DNA of 64,000 bases, from positions 1,302,001 to 1,366,000 of the forward strand of contig NZ_OMPD01000014.1 of NCBI RefSeq assembly GCF_900312745.1, read 5' to 3'. The translations under genes and the position numbers were made by a program. The notes under the pieces were generated by a model, which made no database searches, was not told the DNA's origin, and saw only the letters and a list, made by a program, of their open reading frames with translations. The DNA comes from Aquimarina sp. AU58 (GTDB taxonomy: Bacteria > Bacteroidota > Bacteroidia > Flavobacteriales > Flavobacteriaceae). The stretch's first letter is position 1, and each line of letters opens with the position of its first letter. This document shows, piece by piece, positions 41,643-50,826 of the stretch.

Positions 41643-43868
41643 TCACCGTATAAAGGTTTTAGAAAATTTGATGATGAGTATTTGATTATCTGTAAATGGT
41701 AATCTTGGTTGTAATGCGTTTCTATTAGTATTGGCGTTATGATTATAGACGACATATAGATCAGTACCTTCTGTAGGGTTATATCTAAATCTAAGGTTCC
41801 ATCCTAGCTGATCACTTCGCGTATCATATTGCACATAAGAGTTTAATGATGTTTTGGAGGATAAATTAAATTTCAACCTTGAAAAATACCGACTTAAATT
41901 TAGTTTTCTAGATGTTTCATCAACATAATTTTCGGGAAACCTAAGACTATTGTATGTGCCACCTAATTGTGCTTGAACAAGAGTGCTAAAATCATATGAA
42001 ACGTTGTATGACATAGTAAACTGGTTTCCGCCATAAAATTCTCCTATTTCTGTATCTAGTGTAATTTTATATGGCTTTGCATTCCCTGAAATGAAAATAG
42101 GATTAAATTTCCACATCTTGTATTGTGCTGCAGGGATAGTGACTCCTTCTGCTATTTCCCAATCACTATATAAATTATCTTCCTGATAGATAGGAAAAAA
42201 CATAGTTAAACGATGCCCTTTTTTATGTATCGCTGTCATGTATAAATTCGTTTGAAAAAAATCGTGATGACCAGAATTAGACAACCAGTTTTTTCTGAAA
42301 TAGTGACCTATTGAAAAGAATTGCAAGAATGAATGATTAGTGAATGACTTTCTCCATCCATGGTTTAGTGTTAAACGTTTGGTATTGGGTTGAGAAACAA
42401 AACCTAATTTGGGATCAAAGTTTTCTGTGTACTCCCGAAATCTGTATTGCAGCCCAAAACCATTGTTTTTAAAGGTGTTTATTGAAGCACCATACATTGG
42501 TTTCCAATCTCCCTTTTCGTTATCAAAGGTTGTACCTACTGTTAATTGAGTTCTAACAGTATTAGTTAAACGAATATTTGCATCTACAGCCATGAGATGA
42601 TTATAGTTTTCACTGCTTAGTGAATTGGTATTTATAAAACCAATATATGACCCTAGTTCTCCTATGTTTTTTTTAATTCGGGTTACACTTTTATTAGCAG
42701 AAGCTGCCACTTCATCTACCTCATGTGTTTGCATTGATAAAAGCCCGTATTGCCATTTTGTATTTCCGCCTGTAAATCGAACACCTCCTATAATAGGGAT
42801 GGAAGCACCGTCCTGAATACCAATTCGTCTGGAATGAAATAATCGATGATCAAATTGATTAGAGTTGAATATATCTGCATTTTCAAGGAAAAACAATCGT
42901 TTTTCATTTAAAAATATTGGGAAACGAGAAATGTTAACGATTCGATCATCTGCTTCTACTTCTGCAAAATCTGTGTTTAATGTAAAATCTATTGTATGAT
43001 TTGCATTAGGTTTAAATTTTACATCCAACCCCAAATTACTTAATACTTTATCTAATATTTCATGATCTGCATATTGTTTGCGCTCTAAGATGATAGTATT
43101 ACTTTCATACGCTGTACCTTCTTCGTTAATGAGGTTTTCCCGAATAGCATTTGCCTTTATATACGGAGTTATATACAGCGGTTTTGTTACCGATAAACCT
43201 GTAAAGCGTATTTCCTGTGCATTTGTAAAATGATGTGATGCATTACCGATATCGATATTTTTGAGATGAGACGTTATACGCTCATTGATCTCTTTGTATT
43301 TTACAGTTGCTTTAAACCTCATGATATTCTCAGAAGATTTTTCATATCGTAAAGATGAAAACGGAATTCTCATTTCAGTACTCCATCCTTTTTCAGTAAT
43401 AATCGATTTAACATCCCAAAAGGTATTCCACGAAGTATTAAACTCTTCACCATTACGACTTACTTCCATATCCTGTCGCGCACTCAATGGATTTGTTCTA
43501 AAAATGAGTGTGTTTATTTTATCATTGTAAGTGTCGATATGTATTTGAAAATAATCGTCTTTTACTTGAGCTACATCTCTTTCTAGTGTTGTGGCGAATA
43601 TTTGAGAAGGATCTCTAAAATTAATAATTCCACCTACATAGAGGTATTCCTTATCGTATAGAATTTTTACGATTACCTGCTCCGATGCTGGAGTTCCTAT
43701 ATTAGGATCTATTTGCTTAAAATCAGAAAATTCTAAGGCGTCATTCCATGCGTTCTCTTCTAATTTTCCATCCAAAATAATAGTGCCATTCCCTAAAGGA
43801 ACATCAATAATTTCTTGTGCCGATGATACTACGCTCACCAGCATACATACAATAAAAATAGACCTCAT
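41643..43868 (-). CDS. DUF5916 outer-membrane protein with CBM9-like N-terminus
   Basis: This 741-residue protein has a signal peptide (about 1-17, ending VVSSAQ). The N-terminal domain (about 22-200) has CBM9-like sugar/ligand-binding features: GKLEENAWNDALEFSDF, YLYVGGII, WSTEMRIPFSSLRY. The rest is the DUF5916 beta-barrel, ending in ILIIKFSKTFIR. Commonly considered an outer-membrane transporter or porin-like protein. It is the last gene of a three-gene minus-strand operon, 28 bases after the ankyrin-repeat gene. Confidence 0.9.
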   Translation of the reverse strand: MRSIFIVCMLVSVVSSAQEIIDVPLGNGTIILDGKLEENAWNDALEFSDFKQIDPNIGTPASEQVIVKILYDKEYLYVGGIINFRDPSQIFATTLERDVAQVKDDYFQIHIDTYNDKINTLIFRTNPLSARQDMEVSRNGEEFNTSWNTFWDVKSIITEKGWSTEMRIPFSSLRYEKSSENIMRFKATVKYKEINERITSHLKNIDIGNASHHFTNAQEIRFTGLSVTKPLYITPYIKANAIRENLINEEGTAYESNTIILERKQYADHEILDKVLSNLGLDVKFKPNANHTIDFTLNTDFAEVEADDRIVNISRFPIFLNEKRLFFLENADIFNSNQFDHRLFHSRRIGIQDGASIPIIGGVRFTGGNTKWQYGLLSMQTHEVDEVAASANKSVTRIKKNIGELGSYIGFINTNSLSSENYNHLMAVDANIRLTNTVRTQLTVGTTFDNEKGDWKPMYGASINTFKNNGFGLQYRFREYTENFDPKLGFVSQPNTKRLTLNHGWRKSFTNHSFLQFFSIGHYFRKNWLSNSGHHDFFQTNLYMTAIHKKGHRLTMFFPIYQEDNLYSDWEIAEGVTIPAAQYKMWKFNPIFISGNAKPYKITLDTEIGEFYGGNQFTMSYNVSYDFSTLVQAQLGGTYNSLRFPENYVDETSRKLNLSRYFSRLKFNLSSKTSLNSYVQYDTRSDQLGWNLRFRYNPTEGTDLYVVYNHNANTNRNALQPRLPFTDNQILIIKFSKTFIR

Positions 43869-43896
43869 TTGATTTTTCTGTTCGTTTTTTGATTGT

Positions 43897-44400
43897 TTAA
43901 AAGAGGTCTATTTTTGTTTTTTTTAGACCTAAAGATTTTAGATACTCGGTAATTTCTTTTGATTCTTCACCTCCTCGTTCTGCATGATGAAGAAGAGTAT
44001 ATCCGTGCGGCCCTTTGGCATGTAGTGTTCCGGGAGAAAATTCTAGTATCGATTTGATGATGTCGATTTTCCCGAAAAGAGCAGCAGTAAATACATTAGC
44101 TTGAGCTCCATGATCTAATAGGTATTGAGCCAGTTCTTTATATCCAACATGGCTTGCGGCTCCCAAACATGTTTCAAAATCTCCACCTCTCCAATCATGT
44201 GCAGCATTGATCAGTGTAGGGTGTTCTGCTAATAGTTCTTTTACTGTTTCCAAACTTTTATGTCCGGCACCAACAAAATTTTGCACTATTTTTTTGTCTA
44301 ATTGTGGTTTTTCTTGTTCTTTCGAAAATATCACATGCGGAGCTGCAATATATAGTCCAGTAGTTAATACACCAGTAGTTAAAAATTGTTTCCTGTCCAT
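43897..44400 (-). CDS. Ankyrin-repeat protein
   Basis: This 167-residue protein begins with a signal-like segment (KQFLTTGVLTTGLYIAAPHVIF) that resembles a Tat-type or uncleaved anchor start but lacks twin arginines. Residues 40-160 hold about four ankyrin repeats, shown by ETCLGAASHVGYKELAQYLLDHGA and GYTLLHHAERGGEESKEITEYL. It probably mediates protein contact in the periplasm. It lies between a beta-propeller gene and the DUF5916 gene in one operon. Confidence 0.88.
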   Translation of the reverse strand: MDRKQFLTTGVLTTGLYIAAPHVIFSKEQEKPQLDKKIVQNFVGAGHKSLETVKELLAEHPTLINAAHDWRGGDFETCLGAASHVGYKELAQYLLDHGAQANVFTAALFGKIDIIKSILEFSPGTLHAKGPHGYTLLHHAERGGEESKEITEYLKSLGLKKTKIDLF

Positions 44401-44424
44401 GATTACTGTTTTTATAAGATGGTA

Positions 44425-45426
44425 TTAGTCATCTAGTTTTACTTTTAAAATGGTGGGTTCATATAATTTTTCCATGGAGAATAGGGATCCATCTTTATTA
44501 AAACTTCCAAATTGAGCGTTTGCGATATAATACAATTCATTATCTACCAAAACTCCTGTAGTAGGATTGTTCATCATGGGATGGTTATATTCTAGAGGTA
44601 TAGTTTTTATAATAGTATTTTGTTCTGCATTGAGTACGAATTTTTTAACCGAGTTTTTACCAGGTTGTATACCGATCAAAGAATTTTTAAAAAAATATAA
44701 CCCATCTATGCTTTCGCTACTGGTTATATTATTTTCGGGATGTTGTATGTTTTGTTTTTTTCCGGTTTTGATATGAATGCGAGTAATTCCTTTAGAATGT
44801 GCTACAAATAAATAAGTTTGGTCATCAGAAATAGTAATGCCATTAGGATATTTTATTTCAGAAAGAGGGGTTAAGATTTTTAATTCATCGTTATCATTTT
44901 GGATTGTATACAGTATTGGGTTAGAAAACATATGTGTAGTATACAGATTTCCGGATGTATCCAAAACGATGTCATTAAAGAAATGAACCTCTCCCGGGAT
45001 ATCGATCCAATATTTTTTGATGAGTTTTCCTGTTTGCAGATCATATTTAAAAATCCCTGCTGGGCGTCCTTCGTTTTTATCTTTTCTACTATATCCAATA
45101 AGGTTATTTCCTCCAGAGCTACATACCCAAAGATATCTTCGAACCGGATCAACTTTCATCCCGATAATCATATGTAAACCGTCTTGTTGTGGTTTTACAA
45201 AATCACGATATGTCCCGTCTTTGGATCGTTTTATAATTTTTCCTTTTCGGGTACTTCCTATATAAAAAGACATATCTGTGGGATCATAAGCCACGTTTTC
45301 TGGTAATAGATCTTTTTCGGGAATCGTATAGGCTATAAAACTTTTGTTGAATTGCTCATTTGGTTTTTGTGCGATACCGTAAAAACCGAATCCGGTAAAA
45401 AAAATGATATAAAAAACTGTTTTCAT
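44425..45426 (-). CDS. SMP-30/gluconolactonase-like beta-propeller, exported
   Basis: This 333-residue protein has a signal peptide (VFYIIFFTGFGFYGIAQ). The beta-propeller repeats match the SMP-30/gluconolaconase/LRE-like family: LPENVAYDPTDMSFYIGS, DPVRRYLWVCSSGG, FFNDIVLDTSGNLYTTHMFS and YPNGITISDDQTYLFVAHS. The probable activity is a calcium-dependent lactonase or a ligand-binding propeller. It is the first gene of the operon with the ankyrin and DUF5916 genes, divergent from a two-component system. Confidence 0.88.
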   Translation of the reverse strand: MKTVFYIIFFTGFGFYGIAQKPNEQFNKSFIAYTIPEKDLLPENVAYDPTDMSFYIGSTRKGKIIKRSKDGTYRDFVKPQQDGLHMIIGMKVDPVRRYLWVCSSGGNNLIGYSRKDKNEGRPAGIFKYDLQTGKLIKKYWIDIPGEVHFFNDIVLDTSGNLYTTHMFSNPILYTIQNDNDELKILTPLSEIKYPNGITISDDQTYLFVAHSKGITRIHIKTGKKQNIQHPENNITSSESIDGLYFFKNSLIGIQPGKNSVKKFVLNAEQNTIIKTIPLEYNHPMMNNPTTGVLVDNELYYIANAQFGSFNKDGSLFSMEKLYEPTILKVKLDD

Positions 45427-45562
45427 CTATTTTGTTTTAAAAATAAAATATGTGAGGTGGATAATGTTTAGTATTTTTCTTCCTAGACGAATGTATTTGA
45501 TAAAGGAATTGAGAAGATCGATTTTATATTAAACTCTTCTTTTTTAATGTGTAATTGTATTG

Positions 45563-45591
45563 TACTTATGTGAGTTGATTACACATAAGTA
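45563..45591. promoter_or_regulatory. Inverted repeat TACTTATGTG-N9-CACATAAGTA
   Basis: A perfect 10-bp inverted repeat with a 9-base spacer lies between the divergent propeller operon and LytS/LytTR system 2. No T tail follows and it is upstream of both operons, so an operator is more likely than a terminator. Confidence 0.5.
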
Positions 45592-45661
45592 AATTATAGA
45601 TTTACATAAATTATGGATTTGGGTAGGACTGAAAACCAAAAATCATATAGCTTTGTTATCA

Positions 45662-46678
45662 ATGAAGATTAAAAGCATTTGGTTTCATATTGGTTTTTGG
45701 ATTGTATATACCGCAATATTTACTATTGTTGAAGCTAGTTATAAAGGGAAATATACCGAGGCATTGGCTTTTGAGCTTATGAATATGCCGATGCGACTTA
45801 TTATCGTATATTTTAATTATTTTATTCTGTTGCCAAAACTCTTATTGCAAGGTAAAACGGTAAAATATTTTGTGTATACTATACTCACATTAATAGTCTC
45901 TGGATTTATTCAACGAATTATTAATTATGAGGTGCTATCTATGCTCTATCCTAATATGACGGATTCTGGAATGTGGCTACCGTATAAGTTTTTACAGGCT
46001 TCTATGATCATAGCTTCTCCTTTAATTTTTATTATTGGAATTTCGATTATTTGGAAAGTAGCAGAGTTACAAAAGAGGGCTAAAACTCTTGAAAATGAAA
46101 AATTGCAATCAGAATTGAAGTATCTAAAATCACAAATTAATCCTCATTTTCTTTTTAACACTTTAAATAATATCTACGGACTATCTTTAGAAAGCTCAAA
46201 AAAAGCTCCCGAACTTATACTTAAGTTATCAGATTTCCTTAGCTTTTCTTTATACGAGAGTTCTCAAAAATTTATTCTTTTAGAAAAAGAAATTAGTTTG
46301 CTAAATGACTTTATTGATTTAGAAAAATCTCGTTTTGAAGATAGGGTAGATGTACAGGTTTCTATTCCCGAACATATAGATCCGGTATCTATTCCTCCTC
46401 TTATTTTGGTGCCATTTGTAGAAAATGCATTTAAACATAGTTTAAAAAACGAAACCAAAATTGCTCATATAATTGTTAAATTAGAGGTAGTAAATAATCA
46501 ACTAATTTATGAAGTTATAAACTCGAAACCAGAAGCTACTGTAGAAGATTCTTCACTAAAAGGAATTGGTTTACAGAACATCAAAAAAAGACTAGATATC
46601 CTATATAATGATCGATATCAATTAGATATTAAAGATGAAGAAAGATTATATACTATTGTATTAAAAATTGCTATTTGA
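45662..46678 (+). CDS. LytS-type sensor histidine kinase, system 2
   Basis: This protein has about 338 residues from the ATG at 45662; an in-frame TTG lies 9 bases upstream. Four hydrophobic helices (about 5-135) are followed by a coiled segment and the phosphoacceptor block LKSQINPHFLFNTLNNIYGL, then PPLILVPFVENAFKHSL and GIGLQNIKKRLDILY in the ATPase part. It is paired with the LytTR regulator 31 bases downstream, in the same layout as system 1. Confidence 0.91.
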   Translation: MKIKSIWFHIGFWIVYTAIFTIVEASYKGKYTEALAFELMNMPMRLIIVYFNYFILLPKLLLQGKTVKYFVYTILTLIVSGFIQRIINYEVLSMLYPNMTDSGMWLPYKFLQASMIIASPLIFIIGISIIWKVAELQKRAKTLENEKLQSELKYLKSQINPHFLFNTLNNIYGLSLESSKKAPELILKLSDFLSFSLYESSQKFILLEKEISLLNDFIDLEKSRFEDRVDVQVSIPEHIDPVSIPPLILVPFVENAFKHSLKNETKIAHIIVKLEVVNNQLIYEVINSKPEATVEDSSLKGIGLQNIKKRLDILYNDRYQLDIKDEERLYTIVLKIAI

Positions 46679-46709
46679 TAAGGTAAGTTGCAAAAAATAA
46701 AAGAGACAG

Positions 46710-47405
46710 ATGAAGCTTCGATGTATTATAGTAGATGATGAACAGACTGCAAGAAATATTTTAAAAAAATATATTGGAGATGTCTCTACTTTGGATCTAG
46801 CAGGAGAGTTTAAAAATGCTCTTGAAGTCTTGGATTATATCCAGAATCATTCGGTAGATGTGATGTTTTTAGATATTGAAATGCCCAAGCTTTCGGGCTT
46901 AAATCTAGCCAAAATTGTAGAGCATAAAATTAAAATCATATTTACAACTGCACATCGTGAGTTTGCTCTAGAAGGCTTCGATTTAAGTGCAGTTGATTAT
47001 CTGTTAAAGCCTTTTTCTTTTGATCGATTTTTAAAAGCTATTCAGAAAATTAACCCTGATTTCTCAAATACTACTGTTACACCTGCATCTGTAGTTGATC
47101 ATATTTTTGTGAAAGCTGATAAAAAAATGGTTAAAATTAATTTTTCAGAATTATTATATATCGAAGGCTTAAGTAACTATGTCAAAATTCATACGACAGA
47201 ACATACTTTGGTTGTCTATGAAAAGCTGAGTGATCTCGTACAACGATTACCTTCTTTTTCTTTTATGCGCATACATAGATCTTATATTGTAAATACCGAA
47301 AAAATAAAAACATATACCAAAGAGTATGTAGAAATTAAAAAAAGACATATCCCAATAAGCTTAACATATCGAAATGCATTATTGTCTTTTTTAGAGAAGT
47401 CCTAA
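46710..47405 (+). CDS. LytTR-family response regulator, system 2
   Basis: This 231-residue regulator has a receiver domain with IIVDDEQTARNIL, phosphoacceptor Asp in VMFLDIEMPKLSG, and FTTAHREFALEGF with LLKPF. The LytTR domain shows IFVKADKKMVKI, LLYIEGLSNYVKIHT and FMRIHRSYIVN. It is partner of the upstream kinase. The inverted repeat at 45563-45591 may be an autoregulatory site (inference). Confidence 0.93.
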   Translation: MKLRCIIVDDEQTARNILKKYIGDVSTLDLAGEFKNALEVLDYIQNHSVDVMFLDIEMPKLSGLNLAKIVEHKIKIIFTTAHREFALEGFDLSAVDYLLKPFSFDRFLKAIQKINPDFSNTTVTPASVVDHIFVKADKKMVKINFSELLYIEGLSNYVKIHTTEHTLVVYEKLSDLVQRLPSFSFMRIHRSYIVNTEKIKTYTKEYVEIKKRHIPISLTYRNALLSFLEKS

Positions 47406-47422
47406 GGTTTCTCTTGAGAAAA

Positions 47423-48160
47423 TTATTGTATTTTATTTGCCTTTCCTTTAGGTTTTGCTGGTATTCCTGCAACTGTGATGCCTGGTGCTGTATCTTTTAA
47501 CACTACAGCTCCGGCAGCAATATTAGAATGTGCCCCTATAGTTATATTCCCTAATATCGTAGCACCCGCTCCAATAACTACGTTAGAACAGATTTTTGGG
47601 TGCCGTTTTCCTTCTGTTTTTCCAGTACTACCCAAGGTGACATTATGAAAAATAAATACATCATCCTCAATTTCGCAAGTTTCTCCTATAACAACACCTA
47701 TCCCATGATCTATAACCAATCCTTTACCAATTTTTGCAGCAGGATGTATATCGATTGCATAGGTTTCAAAAATTCTATTTTGTAACCATTTGGCAGTTAT
47801 CAGATTTCCTTTTTTGAATAATTCATGAGAAAATCGATGCGCTTGTAATGCTTGGTATCCTCTTAAAAAAAACAATACTTCAAAATAATGAGTGCACGCA
47901 AAATCTCTTTCGAAATAAGAGGTGAGATCTCGCTTAAAAGTATCCTTTAGTTCTATGGTATCAGTGAGAATTTCCTTAAAAATAGCGGCTAACTCGTTAG
48001 AATTTATAAGATCATCAGAAAGCTTTTTACTTAGTATGATAGTTAAAACATCTGCTGAGTCCTTGCATTGTTTTTGGTATTGATCTAAAATTTTCTTTGC
48101 AATTGGTTCCGAAGTATTTTCTAATTCTAATCGAATTCTATCCCAAATATTGTCTGTCAT
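47423..48160 (-). CDS. cysE: Serine O-acetyltransferase
   Basis: This enzyme acetylates serine to O-acetylserine for cysteine synthesis. The N-terminal helical domain (1-130) precedes a left-handed beta-helix: DIHPAAKIGKGLVIDHGIGVVIGET, FHNVTLGSTGK, KRHPKICSNVVIGAGATILGN and AGAVVLKDTAPGITVAGIPAK. The catalytic His-Asp pair (IDHGIG, with DIHP upstream) is in place. At 245 residues it is a normal SAT. It ends a four-gene minus-strand operon, 10 bases after the DoxX gene. Confidence 0.94.
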   Translation of the reverse strand: MTDNIWDRIRLELENTSEPIAKKILDQYQKQCKDSADVLTIILSKKLSDDLINSNELAAIFKEILTDTIELKDTFKRDLTSYFERDFACTHYFEVLFFLRGYQALQAHRFSHELFKKGNLITAKWLQNRIFETYAIDIHPAAKIGKGLVIDHGIGVVIGETCEIEDDVFIFHNVTLGSTGKTEGKRHPKICSNVVIGAGATILGNITIGAHSNIAAGAVVLKDTAPGITVAGIPAKPKGKANKIQ

Positions 48161-48170
48161 TTTTTAGAGC

Positions 48171-48584
48171 TTAAGGTTTACTTATCGATAGTTTACCCGA
48201 TCCCATAAAGATAAAGGCAAGACAACAGAATAATATAGCCAATGCTGGTGTCATGGCCTCAATGCTATCTCCAAGGCGTATATGTACTAGTACTGCTATT
48301 ATAAAGTTGATTACCAGAACTAATGAAGCTAATCGTATATGATAACCGATAAGAATCAACAAGCCTCCTATAGCTTGTATATATACAGATAGTATAGCAC
48401 TAATTACAGGAAAAGGAAAACCGTTGATATGAAGGAAACCAGAAAATTCTATCATTCGTTCCCAGCTAATGATATTGTCTATTACTCCATATAATAAACG
48501 CAAACCCACAAAAATTCGTAGAATGAAAATCCCAATATATGCTCTGGAGCTTAATTTTTCTTTCAAATCATATGTTCTACTCAT
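48171..48584 (-). CDS. DoxX-family membrane protein
   Basis: This 137-residue protein has four hydrophobic helices of the DoxX fold: FILRIFVGLRLLYGVID first, then VISAILSVYIQAIGGLLILIGYHIRLAS, FIIAVLVHI and ALAILFCCLAFIF. DoxX proteins are loosely tied to redox or sulfur metabolism, which fits the adjacent cysE, but the role here is not shown. It is 4 bases downstream of the lipoprotein gene, in one operon. Confidence 0.85.
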   Translation of the reverse strand: MSRTYDLKEKLSSRAYIGIFILRIFVGLRLLYGVIDNIISWERMIEFSGFLHINGFPFPVISAILSVYIQAIGGLLILIGYHIRLASLVLVINFIIAVLVHIRLGDSIEAMTPALAILFCCLAFIFMGSGKLSISKP

Positions 48585-48588
48585 ATAT

Positions 48589-49344
48589 TTACTTATTTAG
48601 AACTACCTCTTTTACTATGATATCAGATCCCGAATAAGCATCAGTATCATATTCATGCCAATGTCGTATTCTTGGGATTTTAACTCCTTCAATCGTAATC
48701 TCACCAGAAAAATAAAGGCGCTCTCCTTTTGCAGTATCATCAGGAAATACAATTTCGATACCTAGTAAAGTATAATCTTTTTGAGAAATAAATACATTCC
48801 AGTGTTTAGAAAAAACAGTTTCTTTTAACACAAGTTCAATTTTGTAACTATCTGTGTCATTAAATACAGCTTTACTTGCTTTACCAAAAGTATCAATAGT
48901 AGCATCATTTAGAGACATTGGTAAACCAATTAAATGCTGATAAAATTTTTGGTAGTTAAGATTTCGTTCAGGTTGTAGTCGATATTTTTTTATTTGAATA
49001 CTATCTGTATTAATCTCTCCATTCAAAAGTGTTCTTGAGATTCCTTTTTCATCTATGATATGTGTAGATATATGCTGATCTCTATTTCTTGTTAATTCGA
49101 AGCTATTGTCATTATTGTTCATTTTTAAGATAGAATACCGGTGAGGGTTGGATAAACGAGGTTCTTGAATATGAACTTTGAGATTTGTTATCGACCAACG
49201 ATTATCGGGGTCGTATGTTTTTATGCTTTTTTGAAGAATGACTTGAGTATCTAGTTGTTGTTGATCTTTTTGAGAGTTACAACTTAATCCAATACATACG
49301 GTTAGGATTAAGATATAATATAATTTGTTATACATGATCTTCAT
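48589..49344 (-). CDS. DUF6503-like lipoprotein
   Basis: This 251-residue protein has a lipoprotein signal ending ILTVCIGLSC. The body is beta-rich and has a pattern I associate with DUF6503 in Flavobacteriia: a SIKTYDPDNRWSITNLKVHI start, an extended lipid- or ligand-cradling sheet, and VKIPRIRHWHEYDTDAY-type ending. Met4 (49335) is an alternative start. It lies upstream of DoxX and cysE in one operon. Family name from memory, moderate confidence. Confidence 0.65.
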   Translation of the reverse strand: MKIMYNKLYYILILTVCIGLSCNSQKDQQQLDTQVILQKSIKTYDPDNRWSITNLKVHIQEPRLSNPHRYSILKMNNNDNSFELTRNRDQHISTHIIDEKGISRTLLNGEINTDSIQIKKYRLQPERNLNYQKFYQHLIGLPMSLNDATIDTFGKASKAVFNDTDSYKIELVLKETVFSKHWNVFISQKDYTLLGIEIVFPDDTAKGERLYFSGEITIEGVKIPRIRHWHEYDTDAYSGSDIIVKEVVLNK

Positions 49345-49377
49345 GTTTTTGTTTTTATGAAATTTAAGTTTTTATTT

Positions 49378-50775
49378 TTAATTCGATTCAATTTTACTAT
49401 CATGAAATCCTGCGCGTTTCCATAGATTGCTATCTTTTACCCATACATGAGATACTCTATATTGACTTTCTTTGGTTTTTCCATCTCGAATATCTGAAGT
49501 TATTATTTTTGCAGTAACAATTGCAAAGTTGTCATATAGCTCAAGTTGCGTTTCTTTCATTTCATACTTAGTAACTACCAAATTACCGTCATCAATATCT
49601 TTTTTTCTATTTTTTAAATACTCTAACCAGGCTGTTTTTCCTATTGATTTTGATGTTCCGTTAGTATGCCTATAATTATCGGTTATCAAGCTCTCGAGTT
49701 TTGTAACATTACCTTCTTTAAATGCTGTATTAAAAGTAGTAATTGTACGTGCAAGCTCCAGCTTATCAGATACAGAATTAATTACGTTTTCTATTGCAAT
49801 ATCCAGATCGGTATCTTCAACAAGATAAGAAGTAAAATACTTATGTATTGCATTATGATAAAAACTAAAAACATTCTCACGGTTCATATATAGCGTATAG
49901 TCATTAATTCCTTGTCCTAAAAATGCTTCCTGGCTTACTTTCCCTGCTGTATAGAACAATATAGCATGCCAGAGACTTTTTGGAGGCTTTATTTTTAATT
50001 TCTCACTTACTCTATTTATGCTTTCTGCGATAGCTCCTTTTTGCCTTTTTATTACAGTATGACTTGCTTCGTGAAATATGGTTTCTACCCAATCACCTGC
50101 TATTTCTGGATAATTAATAACAGTACTTAATACAATAGAGCTGGGAGTTCGACTTAATGTAAAAGCGCCGCCTCCCGGACTTTTTATCGAAAGATCAATG
50201 CGTATTTTGGTATCCTGCCATTTTGCCTGAGCCAATTTTGCGATTCGAGAAATGATAATATCTTCTGTTTTTTTGATAAGATCAATATTCTCCTGCAACT
50301 TATCGGTATTGATTTGCCGATGAGTTTTCCAAAAATGAGTACTATAGATTGGTTTAAATTCGTTAAGGTTTTTTATAAAAAGAATTTCGAACCTGGATTC
50401 GGGAAGCATGTCCTGCTTAGTATAGTTAATGATCCATTTTCTAAACCCTATCAATTCCTGGTTGAAATGATTTTTTAAATCTATATGATCTTTATAGTAG
50501 GTTATGGTTTTTTGAAAAACTACTTTTTCTTTTTGACTAAGTTTTTGCCAAACCTCTTTTTTAACCAGCTTATCTAATGATTTTTCGTAGGATGCAGCAG
50601 CAGTTTCATACAAATAGAAATGAAGATTAATCCAGAAGTTATTATGAAATTCAAAATACGTAGTGGTTTCAATACCTGAAACTTTAGGTTGCGCAATCAA
50701 AGAATAATTGAATACCAAAATAATATATAGTACAACAATATATCTACATTTCATGTATTTGCTCTTTTTTATCAT
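49378..50775 (-). CDS. Exported HExxH protein fused to an NTF2-like domain
   Basis: This 465-residue protein has a signal peptide ending NYSLIAQ; Met8 is an alternative start. Its middle holds a zinc-protease-like HEASHTVIKRQKGAIAES motif (about residues 230-248). The C-terminal 120 residues form an NTF2/DUF4440-type domain (NTAFKEGNVTKLESLITDNY at its start, VSHVWVKDSNLWKRAGFHDS at its end). The pairing of a gluzincin-like domain with an NTF2 domain is unusual. It is first in the operon with the lipoprotein, DoxX and cysE. Activity not proven. Confidence 0.65.
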   Translation of the reverse strand: MIKKSKYMKCRYIVVLYIILVFNYSLIAQPKVSGIETTTYFEFHNNFWINLHFYLYETAAASYEKSLDKLVKKEVWQKLSQKEKVVFQKTITYYKDHIDLKNHFNQELIGFRKWIINYTKQDMLPESRFEILFIKNLNEFKPIYSTHFWKTHRQINTDKLQENIDLIKKTEDIIISRIAKLAQAKWQDTKIRIDLSIKSPGGGAFTLSRTPSSIVLSTVINYPEIAGDWVETIFHEASHTVIKRQKGAIAESINRVSEKLKIKPPKSLWHAILFYTAGKVSQEAFLGQGINDYTLYMNRENVFSFYHNAIHKYFTSYLVEDTDLDIAIENVINSVSDKLELARTITTFNTAFKEGNVTKLESLITDNYRHTNGTSKSIGKTAWLEYLKNRKKDIDDGNLVVTKYEMKETQLELYDNFAIVTAKIITSDIRDGKTKESQYRVSHVWVKDSNLWKRAGFHDSKIESN

Positions 50776-50826
50776 TTAAAGTATTATTAATAGTATGAGG
50801 TATAAATTTTGGAACTACCCAATTCC

